Shown: positions 27,825 to 35,528 of the stretch, one piece after another
Layout of the letters: the number at the start of each line of letters is the position of its first letter
Numbering within the stretch: position 1 is the stretch's first letter
From: Acidovorax sp. SUPP3334
GTDB lineage: Bacteria > Pseudomonadota > Gammaproteobacteria > Burkholderiales > Burkholderiaceae_C
Direction: 5' to 3'
Assembly: GCF_030159055.1 (NCBI RefSeq)
Contig: NZ_BQXQ01000014.1
Location: 51,257 to 115,256 of the forward strand
DNA: 64,000 nucleotides
Notes under the pieces: generated by a model
Told to the model about the DNA's origin: nothing
What the model saw: the letters and a program-made list of their open reading frames with translations, nothing else
Database searches by the model: none
Position numbers and translations under genes: made by a program

Positions 27825-28322
27825 ATGAACACTTTGGACAAATTCGACCTGGCGATCCTCGGTGAGCTGCAGGCCGACGCACGGCTGACCAATGCCGAAC
27901 TGGCCCAGCGGGTGGGCCTGTCGGCCGCGCCGTGCTGGCGCCGGGTGCGGGCGCTGGAGGAAAGCGGCTACATCAAGGGCTACCACGCGGAGATCGACCG
28001 CCACAAGATCGGGCTGGGCGTGCTGGCCTTCGTGCGGCTGGACGCCGACCGCAGCACCGGCGGCCTCACGCGGGAGATGGAGGCGGCCATCGCCCAGATC
28101 CCCGAGGTGGTGGCCTGCCACTACATCAGCGGCACCGGCACGTTCGAGCTGCAGGTGGTGGCGCGCGACCTGGACAGTTTTTCGCACTTCGCGCGCAACG
28201 TGCTGCTGAACCTGCCGAACGTGAAGGACATGCACACCAGCTTTTCGCTGGGCGAGGTCAAGGCCAGCGGTGCGTTGCCGCTGGCACACCTGCCGGCCCC
28301 TGGCAATAAGCTACAAAAATAA
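27825..28322 (+). CDS. Lrp/AsnC-family transcriptional regulator
   Basis: A 165-residue regulator with an N-terminal helix-turn-helix (LDKFDLAILGELQADARLTN, ELAQRVGLSAAPCWRRVRAL) and a C-terminal RAM ligand domain (about 65-150, with VVACHYISGTGTFELQVVA). Lrp/AsnC proteins respond to amino acids and commonly activate a divergent catabolic gene, here the 2-oxoacid oxidoreductase. ATG 27825 fits the family start (MNTLDKFD). Its last codons and TAA stop come from an inserted 54-nt repeat, giving the odd tail PGNKLQK. Confidence 0.93.
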   Translation: MNTLDKFDLAILGELQADARLTNAELAQRVGLSAAPCWRRVRALEESGYIKGYHAEIDRHKIGLGVLAFVRLDADRSTGGLTREMEAAIAQIPEVVACHYISGTGTFELQVVARDLDSFSHFARNVLLNLPNVKDMHTSFSLGEVKASGALPLAHLPAPGNKLQK

Positions 28323-28364
28323 TAGCAATGCCCCCTAGTGCTTATTGCGCTGGAGGCATTTTTC
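28311..28364 (-). repeat. Dispersed 54-nt repeat, copy D
   Basis: Read on the minus strand it gives AAAAATGCCTCCAGCGCAAT, AAGCACTAGGGGGCATTGCTA and a final TGTAGC, closest to copies B and C. It overlaps the last codons of the Lrp gene. Confidence 0.8.
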
Positions 28365-28515
28365 ACTCTGATCGCTTGAAACCGCTTCTCCGCGCCGCCA
28401 TCCGGGGCGTCCGCGCGCCACCGGGCGCTGCCGGTCCGCCATGCGCACAATCGACGCCAACCATGCCCCCTTTGCCGCCCCACGAGAGCCCGCCCCACCC
28501 CTTTTTCGACCCTGG

Positions 28516-29704
28516 ACAGCCCGGGCGCGGCCACTGCCGCAGCCGATGACGCGCGCACTGCCGAGGCCGCAGCCGCCGCCCAGCTCGACCAGGACGCCGC
28601 CCGGCGCGCCAGCCTCTCGCCGTTCGCGCCGCTGCAGGTGCCGGTGTTCCGAATGCTCTGGCTCACCTGGCTGGCCGCCGACACCTGCATGTGGAGTGCC
28701 CAGCCCGCTGGGCGCGAGCGGCTGACCAGCGCCATGGGCGTGGGCGTGGGCGTGGGCGTGGGCGTGCAGTTCGTGCGCGAGTCGCCCCGCATGCGCGCGG
28801 TGCTGTGGCGCATCTCGGTCTTCTTCCCGCATGCCACCGCGCTGCTGGCGCTGCTGCCCCTGGTGGCCCGCGACCTGGAAGGCGGCGGCGCCGGCACCTT
28901 CACCCTGCTGCTGGCCTCGATGGGTGCCGGGGCCATCGCGGCCGCGCTGTTCCTGCCGCGCCTGCGCCAGGCCATGTCGCGCGACACGCTGGTCTCGCGC
29001 GGTGCGCTGCTGCAGGCCGCCTCCACGGCGGTGATCGCCGTCGCGCCCAACGTGTACGTGGCCGTGCCCGCCATGGTGCTGGGCGGCATGGCATGGATCA
29101 CCACGGCCAACTCGCTCAGCGTGTCGGCCCAGCTCGCGCTGCCCAACTGGGTGCGCGCGCGCGGCATGTCGATCTACCAGATGGCCATCATGGGCGCCAC
29201 GGCGGCGGGCGCGGCCCTGTGGGGCCAGGTGGCCTGGCCTCGCTCACCACCGTGCACATGAGCCTGGCGCTGGCCGCGCTGGCCGGCACCCTCGCCATGG
29301 CGCTGGTGCAGCGCTGGGTGGTGGACCGCACCATGGAAGAAGACCTGAGCCCCTCGACCGCCTTCAAGCTGCTGGTGGCGCCCACCACGCCCGAACGCGG
29401 CCACGTGGTGGTCACCATCGAATACCACATCGACCCCACGCGGGCCGCCGAATTCAGGGCGCTGATGCAGGAAAGCCGCCGCAGCCGCCTGCGCCAGGGC
29501 GCGCTGGACTGGCAGCTGCAGCACGACATCGCCGCCCCCTCGCGCTAGGTGGAGCGCATCGTGGACGAATCGTGGACCGAACACCTGCGCCGCTTCGACC
29601 GCGTCACCGCCGCCGACGTGGCGCTGCGCGACCGCAAGCTGGCGTTCCACACGGGCGAGGCGCCGCCGGTGGTGTCGCGCTACCTGGTGGAACTGGAGCG
29701 CTGA
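28516..29704 (+). pseudogene. Decayed MFS transporter (EntS/DUF894 type)
   Basis: Remains of a major facilitator exporter with the C-terminal extension typical of the EntS-like group. N-terminal membrane segment LQVPVFRMLWLTWLAADT jumps at about 28700 straight to GRERLTSAMGV, so the region for roughly five helices is deleted. A (GGGCGT)x5 array at 28736-28765 adds extra Val-Gly pairs. A 5-nt tandem duplication (TGGCC twice, 29230-29239) shifts the frame; removing it restores QVASLTTVHMSLALAALAG. TAG at 29546-29548 stands where a Tyr codon would be expected (PSR-TAG-VERIVDESWTEHLR), and the frame then continues to TGA 29702-29704. At least three independent lesions, so it is not functional. 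Confidence 0.85.
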
Positions 29705-29715
29705 GGGCGGATCGG

Positions 29716-29776
29716 TTCGCGCACCCTGGAGTCGCTTCGGCTGGCAAGTTTCTGTTTCCTGCGTCCGCTCTAAGCT
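29716..29776 (+). promoter_or_regulatory. PIP box with -10-like element (HrpX-type promoter)
   Basis: TTCGC (29716-29720), 15 bases, TTCGG (29736-29740) matches the plant-inducible-promoter box TTCGB-N15-TTCGB exactly. TAAGCT at 29771-29776, 30 bases further, fits the YANNNT -10 element at the required 30-32-base distance. Start codon 57 bases downstream. Confidence 0.75.
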
Positions 29777-29833
29777 GGCCCCACTTGCAAACTGCTGACT
29801 GACGGCGGGCAGGATCGCCAAGGGAAGAGATAC

Positions 29834-31192
29834 ATGAAGCTGAGCAAACTGATACATGCCAAGTCCCCACGAGGCGCGGCTGCGCAGGAACAGGCAGCGC
29901 CCAAAACGTCGCAGCGCGGCTCGTCTTCGAGCGGGAACTCATCCCACGCCTTGGCAGGTGCGTCTCCTCGCCATCCCAGTTCCAGCGGTGACATTCGCCC
30001 CCGCACCAACAACCTGCCGTCCAAGCCGTCTTCCGCATCGCACTCCTCCATGCTCGGCACCGTGCGGGGATTCATGGGGTGGGGTTCATCCAGCAAAGTG
30101 CCAGCACCAGAGCCTGATCCCAAGGCTTGGTTCGACAGCAACGTTTCCGAAGCGAAAGCCGCCAGGAGACGCCTGCTCGACAGCGCGAACCCATTGCTCA
30201 AGCAGGTAGGTAATGTGTCTGCTCTCTCGACAGAACCTCACCGGCTCGATACCTACATCACGTTCGATGAGGCCCAGAACGCCGTCCTGGTTCCAGCCAA
30301 GGAACTGCTCCCAGGGCTCTTGCGCTCCGACCAGTTCATCGAACTGTCACCAGACCAGTTGAATCAGGCCAATGCGCTATCCACCACGCATCCTGGCGTC
30401 AAAACGCAGATGCCTGACATGGCGCCCCACTTGCGCGTGATCTCTCCCGCAACGGCCGCCAACCTGGCAGCAGCGCGGGAGGCGATCGATCTTGTGAAGG
30501 CGCTGCTCCCCGGAGGAGCTGGCAATCAGATCAAGGACATGGCGGCGACCGGGGGGGAGAGCTATCTCCGATCCTCGCTGTCGTTCAGTTTAACGGCAAG
30601 CCCAGCGGCTCGGGCGTACCTCGCCATCCAGTACCAGGGCGGCTATTGCGATGGTCAGGCCAGCTTGGCGTATCAACTTCTTTCACAGAATCCCGCACTC
30701 AAGGACTCCAGGATCGATATGGTGGATGGCCGCCCCGATGAAAATCATGTTTTCGTCGTAATCCGTGGAGAGACCTCCGACCAAGACATTGTGGTGGACC
30801 CATGGACCCCCTTCGCCTCACCGACCCTTGTGAAAGACGCACTTCCCCTGCACCAGAAACTCCTCGGCGCTGCAGGCAGGGGCGTGCAGCAGACCAAGCC
30901 CGCGGGCACTGTTTCCGCAGCCCTGGACATCACGGAGGCGCTGAGGCGCCAAAATCTGGTCAAGGAACAATCGTCGATTGCAGAGCGGTTCGAATCCGAG
31001 AAGTTCCGTTATGCCGATAGTGCAATCACCGATAACCTGAAGGGCAAAGAAGACCGCTGGGATGTGCCCTTCAGCGGCAACCCCAATGTCCGCTACGAAG
31101 TCCAGGATGAGTCCGGCAACCGGCTGACTGAATTTCCGCTGCGGTTCGACATGCAGCGAGTTGCCGCCGACCCCGGGCCGCGCCAGACATAG
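29834..31192 (+). CDS. Candidate type III effector with C-H-D protease/transglutaminase-like core
   Basis: A 452-residue protein with no close family that I recognise. The first 75 residues are rich in Ser, Pro, Ala and Arg and lack acidic residues, as in type III secretion signals; no Sec signal. The core holds a possible papain-like or transglutaminase-like triad: Cys272 in GGYCDGQASLAYQLL, His305 in ENHVFVVIRG and Asp322 in IVVDPWTPFA, in the C-H-D order used by such folds. The promoter has a perfect PIP box, so expression should follow HrpX and the type III system. GAAGAG precedes ATG 29834. It stands alone between a decayed transporter and a lipoprotein gene; no chaperone gene is visible. 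Effector status is a strong inference from promoter and N terminus; enzymatic activity is a suggestion. Confidence 0.7.
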   Translation: MKLSKLIHAKSPRGAAAQEQAAPKTSQRGSSSSGNSSHALAGASPRHPSSSGDIRPRTNNLPSKPSSASHSSMLGTVRGFMGWGSSSKVPAPEPDPKAWFDSNVSEAKAARRRLLDSANPLLKQVGNVSALSTEPHRLDTYITFDEAQNAVLVPAKELLPGLLRSDQFIELSPDQLNQANALSTTHPGVKTQMPDMAPHLRVISPATAANLAAAREAIDLVKALLPGGAGNQIKDMAATGGESYLRSSLSFSLTASPAARAYLAIQYQGGYCDGQASLAYQLLSQNPALKDSRIDMVDGRPDENHVFVVIRGETSDQDIVVDPWTPFASPTLVKDALPLHQKLLGAAGRGVQQTKPAGTVSAALDITEALRRQNLVKEQSSIAERFESEKFRYADSAITDNLKGKEDRWDVPFSGNPNVRYEVQDESGNRLTEFPLRFDMQRVAADPGPRQT

Positions 31193-31206
31193 GCCCCGTC
31201 CTCAGG

Positions 31207-32406
31207 TCACCCGCCGCGGCGCAGCCCGAACCAGCCGCCATCGGCATCGAACAGCACGTCATGCTGGCGCAGCAGATGCCGGCCCGTGTTGACGAACGCT
31301 TGCTCCGACGGACGCGTGACGATCACCGCCGTGGGCGCCTGCGGTGATCCCACCTGGAACCGGTACTGCGCCACGGGCGCGGCATCGTCGGGGAACGACA
31401 CCCGCACCTCGGTGCTGTTCGCCAGGCCCGTCGCGGTCGCGCCCTTGCGGCTCGGATTGGGGATGGCCGTGGTCGGCAGTGCCGATGGGTTGGACACCGT
31501 GAGGTACATCTGAGCGATGCCGGTATCGACCAGCACCGCGCCGGTCTGCGAGGGTGCGCCGTTCACCGAGACGGCCATCGTCGCCTGGGGCCAGTCGCGC
31601 GGATCGCTGGAGGCGGGCAGGCCTGCGGCGTTCAGGCTGCGGCCCTGCAGCTTCACGTACGAAAAGCCTGCGGTGTTGGCGCTCGTGAGGCCCACATGCA
31701 CGCCCTTGGCCGTCACGATGAAACCGCTGCGCATGCTGCCGGGCGCCACGGGCTGGCCGTCGATGGAGACGATGTTCAGCAGCGGGTTCTTGTCCGGCGT
31801 GCCTTGCGGCTGCCCGTCGTGCTCGCGCCCGAAGCCCACGCCCAGGTAGGCGATGCCGCGCGGCTGGGCCGTGGCCTTCTCGGGTTTTTCGCACGTGGGC
31901 AGGTTGGCCTTTTCGCTCCAGCCGGGACAGATGATCTCCTCCTGCACCGCCAGCACGGGCACGCGCGCGACCACTTCGGCGCCGGCCGGATCGCGAAAGA
32001 CCAGTTCCCGGGGCACCCAGCGGCCGATCCACAGCCGCTTGCTGCTGGACAGGAACTCCCAGCCTTTCTCACCCGCCTCGGCCTCCTGCGCCGAGAAACC
32101 GGGCAGGTCGGTGGCCGAAACGACGACGCCGGTGGAGCCGGTGTCCATGGTCATCGTGAAGGGCGTCGCGGTGGCCGTACCCGGCGCCCGCACGCCGAAG
32201 GCCAGCGCGGGCGCATCGGTCATCGGGGGCTCCGGGTTGCGGGCCGGGGCGAAGGCCAGGAAGCGGGCCGCGGTGTCGGCGCGCAGGTCGGGCCCGGCAG
32301 GGGCCTGGGCGTGCGTCGTGCCCAAAGGGGCGCAGGCGCCCAGCAGGGCGGCCAGCAAAGGAAGGGTGCCATGCGCGGCAGCGCGCAGCCATCGGTCAGC
32401 GGTCAT
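31207..32406 (-). CDS. Lipoprotein with two DTG motifs, aspartyl-protease-like
   Basis: A 399-residue exported protein. The signal ends in a lipobox (LLGAC, Cys25). The mature part contains FTMTMDTGSTGVVVS (Asp88) and GAVLVDTGIAQMYLTV (Asp294), two DTG triads about 205 residues apart, each within a beta-strand pattern, as in two-lobed pepsin-like proteases. The end, DVLFDADGGWFGLRRG, resembles the last strand of such enzymes. Cys160 and Cys172 may form a disulfide. Bacterial pepsin homologues are rare; this could equally be a non-peptidase relative. ATG 32406 follows AAGGAGA. Position between a type III effector candidate and mltA gives no clue to substrate. Confidence 0.65.
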   Translation of the reverse strand: MTADRWLRAAAHGTLPLLAALLGACAPLGTTHAQAPAGPDLRADTAARFLAFAPARNPEPPMTDAPALAFGVRAPGTATATPFTMTMDTGSTGVVVSATDLPGFSAQEAEAGEKGWEFLSSSKRLWIGRWVPRELVFRDPAGAEVVARVPVLAVQEEIICPGWSEKANLPTCEKPEKATAQPRGIAYLGVGFGREHDGQPQGTPDKNPLLNIVSIDGQPVAPGSMRSGFIVTAKGVHVGLTSANTAGFSYVKLQGRSLNAAGLPASSDPRDWPQATMAVSVNGAPSQTGAVLVDTGIAQMYLTVSNPSALPTTAIPNPSRKGATATGLANSTEVRVSFPDDAAPVAQYRFQVGSPQAPTAVIVTRPSEQAFVNTGRHLLRQHDVLFDADGGWFGLRRGG

Positions 32407-32561
32407 GCGGTTCTCCTTTGGGGATCGATCATGGGTTGAAGGGCCTGCTGGCCGACCCGCAAGGGCCTGCCAGCCCCATTGTGGGGTGCCTTCCCAGCCG
32501 GGCGCGCGGCGCCGGCTGAAACGTGCTGAAACGTCGTGAACGCGCCGTGAACGTGTCGTCT

Positions 32562-33722
32562 TCAGCGCGGCCAGAGCGCCCAAAGCCGCAGGCCCTGCTT
32601 GAGCCGCCCGGCCAGTTCGCCCGCCTCCTGCCCCCAGCCCGCGAAGTAGTCGGCACGCACCGCTCCCACGATGGCCGTGCCCGTGTCCTGCGCCATCACC
32701 AGGCGCTGCAGCTGCACCTGCGGGCCGGTCGAGGCCAGCCACACCGGCGTGCCATAGGGGATGCTCTGGCGGTCCACGGCGATCGAGCGGCCGGGCGTGA
32801 GGGCCACGCCCTGCGCCCCCTTGGGGCCGAAGCCGGCGTCCATGGCATCGAGCGGCTCTTCGCGAAAGAAAACGTAGCGGGGATTGGCCCACAGCATCTC
32901 CTGCACGCGCTGCGGGTTCTGCAGCGTCCAGGCGCGGATGCCGGGCCAGGTCGCATCGCGCACCAGGCCCTGGTCCAGCAGCCAGCGGCCCACGCTCTGG
33001 TAGGGCTGGTCGTTGGTGCCGGCGAACGCCACGCGCAGCAGCGTCACCGCGCCATCGGCTTCCTGGACCCGCAGCCGGCCCGACCCCTGGATGTGCACCA
33101 CCAGCGCCTCGACCGGATCGCGCACCCAGGCGATGACCCGGCCCGCAAGCGCCGCCTGCGCCTCGGGCAGCGTGTCGATCTGCTGGCGCGTGTACCAGGG
33201 CTTGCGCTGCCCGTAGCCCGCAGGCAACCGGTACAGCGGCACGGTAAAACCGTTGCCCGGCTGGCGCGCCGCATCCAGGTACGGCTCGTAATAGCCGGTG
33301 AGCATGCCGTCCACCGCGCCATCGAACGCCTCGATGCGATACGGCTGCAGCCGCGCCACCATCCAGGCGCGCTGCTCCTCGGGACTGGCGATGGACAGGC
33401 GACGCACCTCGCCGCACAGCGGAGCGAAAGCCGGCGCAGGGCGCTCACAGCTCTTGATCCACGCATTCCAAGCCTCGTGCAGCGAATCTTCGGTAAACCC
33501 GGGCAACTCCGCCCAATGCACCGGAATCCAGCGGCTCTTGGGCTGGGACATCGGCCCCGGCAACGGCCCCAGCGGCTCGGGCGGCAAAACGCCACCCGGC
33601 GTGCCCGGCAGCGGAGCCCCGGGCGGCAAGGGAGACGAAGGGGGCAGGGGCGTGGTGGAGCAGGCCACCAGGGTTCCTACAATCAGCGCCGTTGTCACAA
33701 GGCGCAGGAGACGGAATTTCAT
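32562..33722 (-). CDS. mltA: Membrane-bound lytic murein transglycosylase A
   Basis: A 386-residue outer-membrane lipoprotein that cleaves peptidoglycan to 1,6-anhydro-muropeptides. The lipobox is LVACS near residue 20, followed by a 35-residue Pro-rich linker. The MltA domain contains GMLTGYYEPYLDAARQ, VHIQGSGRLRV and the 3D domain VMAQDTGTAIVGAVRADYF with the catalytic Asp region. ATG 33722 (MKFRLLRLV) is the natural lipoprotein start. Its start codon overlaps, head to head, that of the small membrane protein gene at 33721. Confidence 0.95.
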   Translation of the reverse strand: MKFRLLRLVTTALIVGTLVACSTTPLPPSSPLPPGAPLPGTPGGVLPPEPLGPLPGPMSQPKSRWIPVHWAELPGFTEDSLHEAWNAWIKSCERPAPAFAPLCGEVRRLSIASPEEQRAWMVARLQPYRIEAFDGAVDGMLTGYYEPYLDAARQPGNGFTVPLYRLPAGYGQRKPWYTRQQIDTLPEAQAALAGRVIAWVRDPVEALVVHIQGSGRLRVQEADGAVTLLRVAFAGTNDQPYQSVGRWLLDQGLVRDATWPGIRAWTLQNPQRVQEMLWANPRYVFFREEPLDAMDAGFGPKGAQGVALTPGRSIAVDRQSIPYGTPVWLASTGPQVQLQRLVMAQDTGTAIVGAVRADYFAGWGQEAGELAGRLKQGLRLWALWPR

Positions 33723-33867
33723 GGGGCTGATTTTGCTTGAAGCATTGCTGGCGCTGGTCGTCCTGGTCGCTATTGTTTGGTGGACGATGTTTGCGGGGCG
33801 CAAGGGCGGGGAACCCCCTTCGTCGCCTAATGACAACAAGGAACGTGACGGCGAAGCGGACAAATAG
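33721..33867 (+). CDS. Small conserved-looking membrane protein
   Basis: A 48-residue protein: one helix (LILLEALLALVVLVAIVWW), then TMFAGRKGG and a charged tail ending DKNKER-like residues and EADK. The start codon (33721-33723) overlaps the complementary mltA start codon (33720-33722) by two bases, so each gene's ribosome-binding site lies inside the other's first codons: GAGACGGAATTTC precedes this start. The pattern of a single helix followed by W-W-T-M-F recalls small proteins seen in Comamonadaceae, but I cannot confirm this. Function unknown. Confidence 0.6.
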   Translation: MGLILLEALLALVVLVAIVWWTMFAGRKGGEPPSSPNDNKERDGEADK

Positions 33868-34135
33868 CGTGCCCGTCGCTCGTTCCCGGACTTCGCGATG
33901 GCTTTTGCCGCTGGGGTTTATGACGTGCATCAGTTCAATGGCCCGGCTTTCCAGACCCAGGCCGGTTTAAGCGAAGACCCTGACGAACTGGTCCTACCCT
34001 GAGCGAGGCCGCGAGCGCCAAGAATAGCGCTCTGTCAATTTCGCTCAAGGTCCGTCAGCCAGCGCATGAGTCCAGGGGCTCGCCCCCGTCTCGACAGCGA
34101 ACGGCGGCCCATCACTTGGAAAAAAGGAAGATCCC

Positions 34136-34783
34136 ATGCGCAACAAGATTCTCATTGGCGCCACTGCCGCCGTTCTGCTCGTGAGTGGCTGTGCCAACAT
34201 GGACGATACCCAGCGGCGTACCGCGACGGGCGCTGGCGTCGGCGCGGTGGCTGGGGCGGTCATCGGCTCCGCCACGGGGGGCCGTGCGGGCACGGGGGCG
34301 GTCGTTGGTGCGGGTGTGGGGGCCCTGGGCACCTACATCTGGTCGCAGCACATGGAGCGGCAAAAGCGCGACATGCAGCAGGTCACCCAGGGCACGGGCG
34401 TGGTGGTGACGCAGACCGCCGACAACCAGCTCAAGCTCGACATTCCGAGCGACATCTCGTTCGCCACGAACCGCTCGGACATCCAGTCCAACTTCGCCCC
34501 GGTGCTGGAGCGCTTTGCGGAAGGGCTTCGGAACAATCCCAACACCGAAGTACGCATCGTGGGCCACACGGACTCCACCGGCAGCGATGCCATCAACAAC
34601 CCGCTGTCGATGGACCGCGCGGCCAGCACCCGCAATTTCCTGACGACCCGGGGTGTGAACGGCGGTCGCATCCAGGTCGAGGGCCGCGGCTCGCACCAGC
34701 CCATCGCCACCAACGACACGAACGACGGCCGTGCGCGCAACCGCCGTGTGGAAATCTTCGTGGGTGAGCGCCAGCCGGGCTGA
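34136..34783 (+). CDS. OmpA-family lipoprotein (Pal/YiaD-like)
   Basis: A 215-residue outer-membrane lipoprotein that anchors to peptidoglycan. The lipobox is VSGCAN. Residues 30-75 are a Gly-rich glycine-zipper segment (GAGVGAVAGAVIGSATGG...), and residues 100-212 form the OmpA domain with NTEVRIVGHTDSTGSDAINN, LSMDRAASTRNFL and NDGRARNRRVEI. GGAAGA before ATG 34136 fits. A strong shared terminator follows. Single gene. Confidence 0.93.
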   Translation: MRNKILIGATAAVLLVSGCANMDDTQRRTATGAGVGAVAGAVIGSATGGRAGTGAVVGAGVGALGTYIWSQHMERQKRDMQQVTQGTGVVVTQTADNQLKLDIPSDISFATNRSDIQSNFAPVLERFAEGLRNNPNTEVRIVGHTDSTGSDAINNPLSMDRAASTRNFLTTRGVNGGRIQVEGRGSHQPIATNDTNDGRARNRRVEIFVGERQPG

Positions 34784-34862
34784 CGGGCGCAGGTTCCAGG
34801 CGCTTGGGTGCAACAGGGTCGGAGCTTTCTGATCCTTCACCAAGGGCTGGGCCACCAGGCAC

Positions 34863-34899
34863 AAAGCCATGGGGCGCTTCGGCGCCCCGTGGCTTTTTT
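34863..34899. terminator. Bidirectional terminator between the OmpA gene and the response regulator
   Basis: AAAGCCATGGGGCGC-TTCG-GCGCCCCGTGGCTTTTTT: a 12-bp stem with one mismatch, a TTCG tetraloop and a T-run on the plus strand. A shorter A-run on the other side would also give a terminator for the convergent regulator gene, whose stop is at 34899. Confidence 0.9.
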
Positions 34900-35528
34900 C
34901 ACAGCGCGGCGCGCAGCAGGTTGGCCAGCTCCACGGCGGATTTGACCTGCATCTTGTCGAACACCCGCGCGCGGTGCACCTCCACCGTGCGCACGCTGAT
35001 GTCCAACTGGTCGGCGATGAGCTTGTTCGGCAACCCCTCGACCACGAGGCGCATCACGTCGCGCTCGCGCTCGGTCAGCTCCGACAGCCGCACCTGAAGG
35101 TCGCTGTGCTGGCGAACCTGTTCCATGTATTGGGCTGACTGGGCCAGGGCCTGTTCGATGCGGTCCACAAGCAGGTTGTCGGAAAACGGCTTTTCGCAAA
35201 AATCGAACGCCCCGCGCTTGACGGTGGCCACGGCCGTAGGCACGTCGGCATGGCCGGTGAGAAAGATGACGGGCATCGCCTCGATCAGCCGGCGCTCGGC
35301 GAGCCGGTCGAACAGCGCCAGGCCGCTCATGCCGGGCATGCGCACGTCCAGCAGCAGGCAGCAGGGCTGGCGCGGTGGTGGGCGCTCGTCCAGCATGGCT
35401 TCGAAGGCTTCGGCACTGTCGAACGACTCGCTGGGCAGCCGGCGCGATCGCAGCAGCCAGGCGAGCGCTTCGCGCACGCCGGAGTCGTCGTCAACGATGT
35501 ATATGGTGGCGTTGGAGACGGGTTCCAT
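34899..35528 (-). CDS. FixJ/StyR-family response regulator
   Basis: A 209-residue regulator with receiver domain (IYIVDDDSGVREALAWLL, phospho-acceptor in LLLDVRMPGMSG, Lys in FCEKPFSD) and a LuxR-type helix-turn-helix at the end (LTERERDVMRLVVEGLPNKL, ISVRTVEVHRARVFDKMQ). Its ATG (35528) shares one base with the kinase stop codon, so the pair is translationally coupled. In relatives such pairs control aromatic or C4-dicarboxylate uptake; no transporter is next to it here. Confidence 0.93.
   Translation of the reverse strand: MEPVSNATIYIVDDDSGVREALAWLLRSRRLPSESFDSAEAFEAMLDERPPPRQPCCLLLDVRMPGMSGLALFDRLAERRLIEAMPVIFLTGHADVPTAVATVKRGAFDFCEKPFSDNLLVDRIEQALAQSAQYMEQVRQHSDLQVRLSELTERERDVMRLVVEGLPNKLIADQLDISVRTVEVHRARVFDKMQVKSAVELANLLRAAL

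Noticed and set aside
28736..28765. (GGGCGT)x5 as a functional or CRISPR-like repeat
   Set aside because: A simple slippage array inside a decayed coding region, with no spacers.
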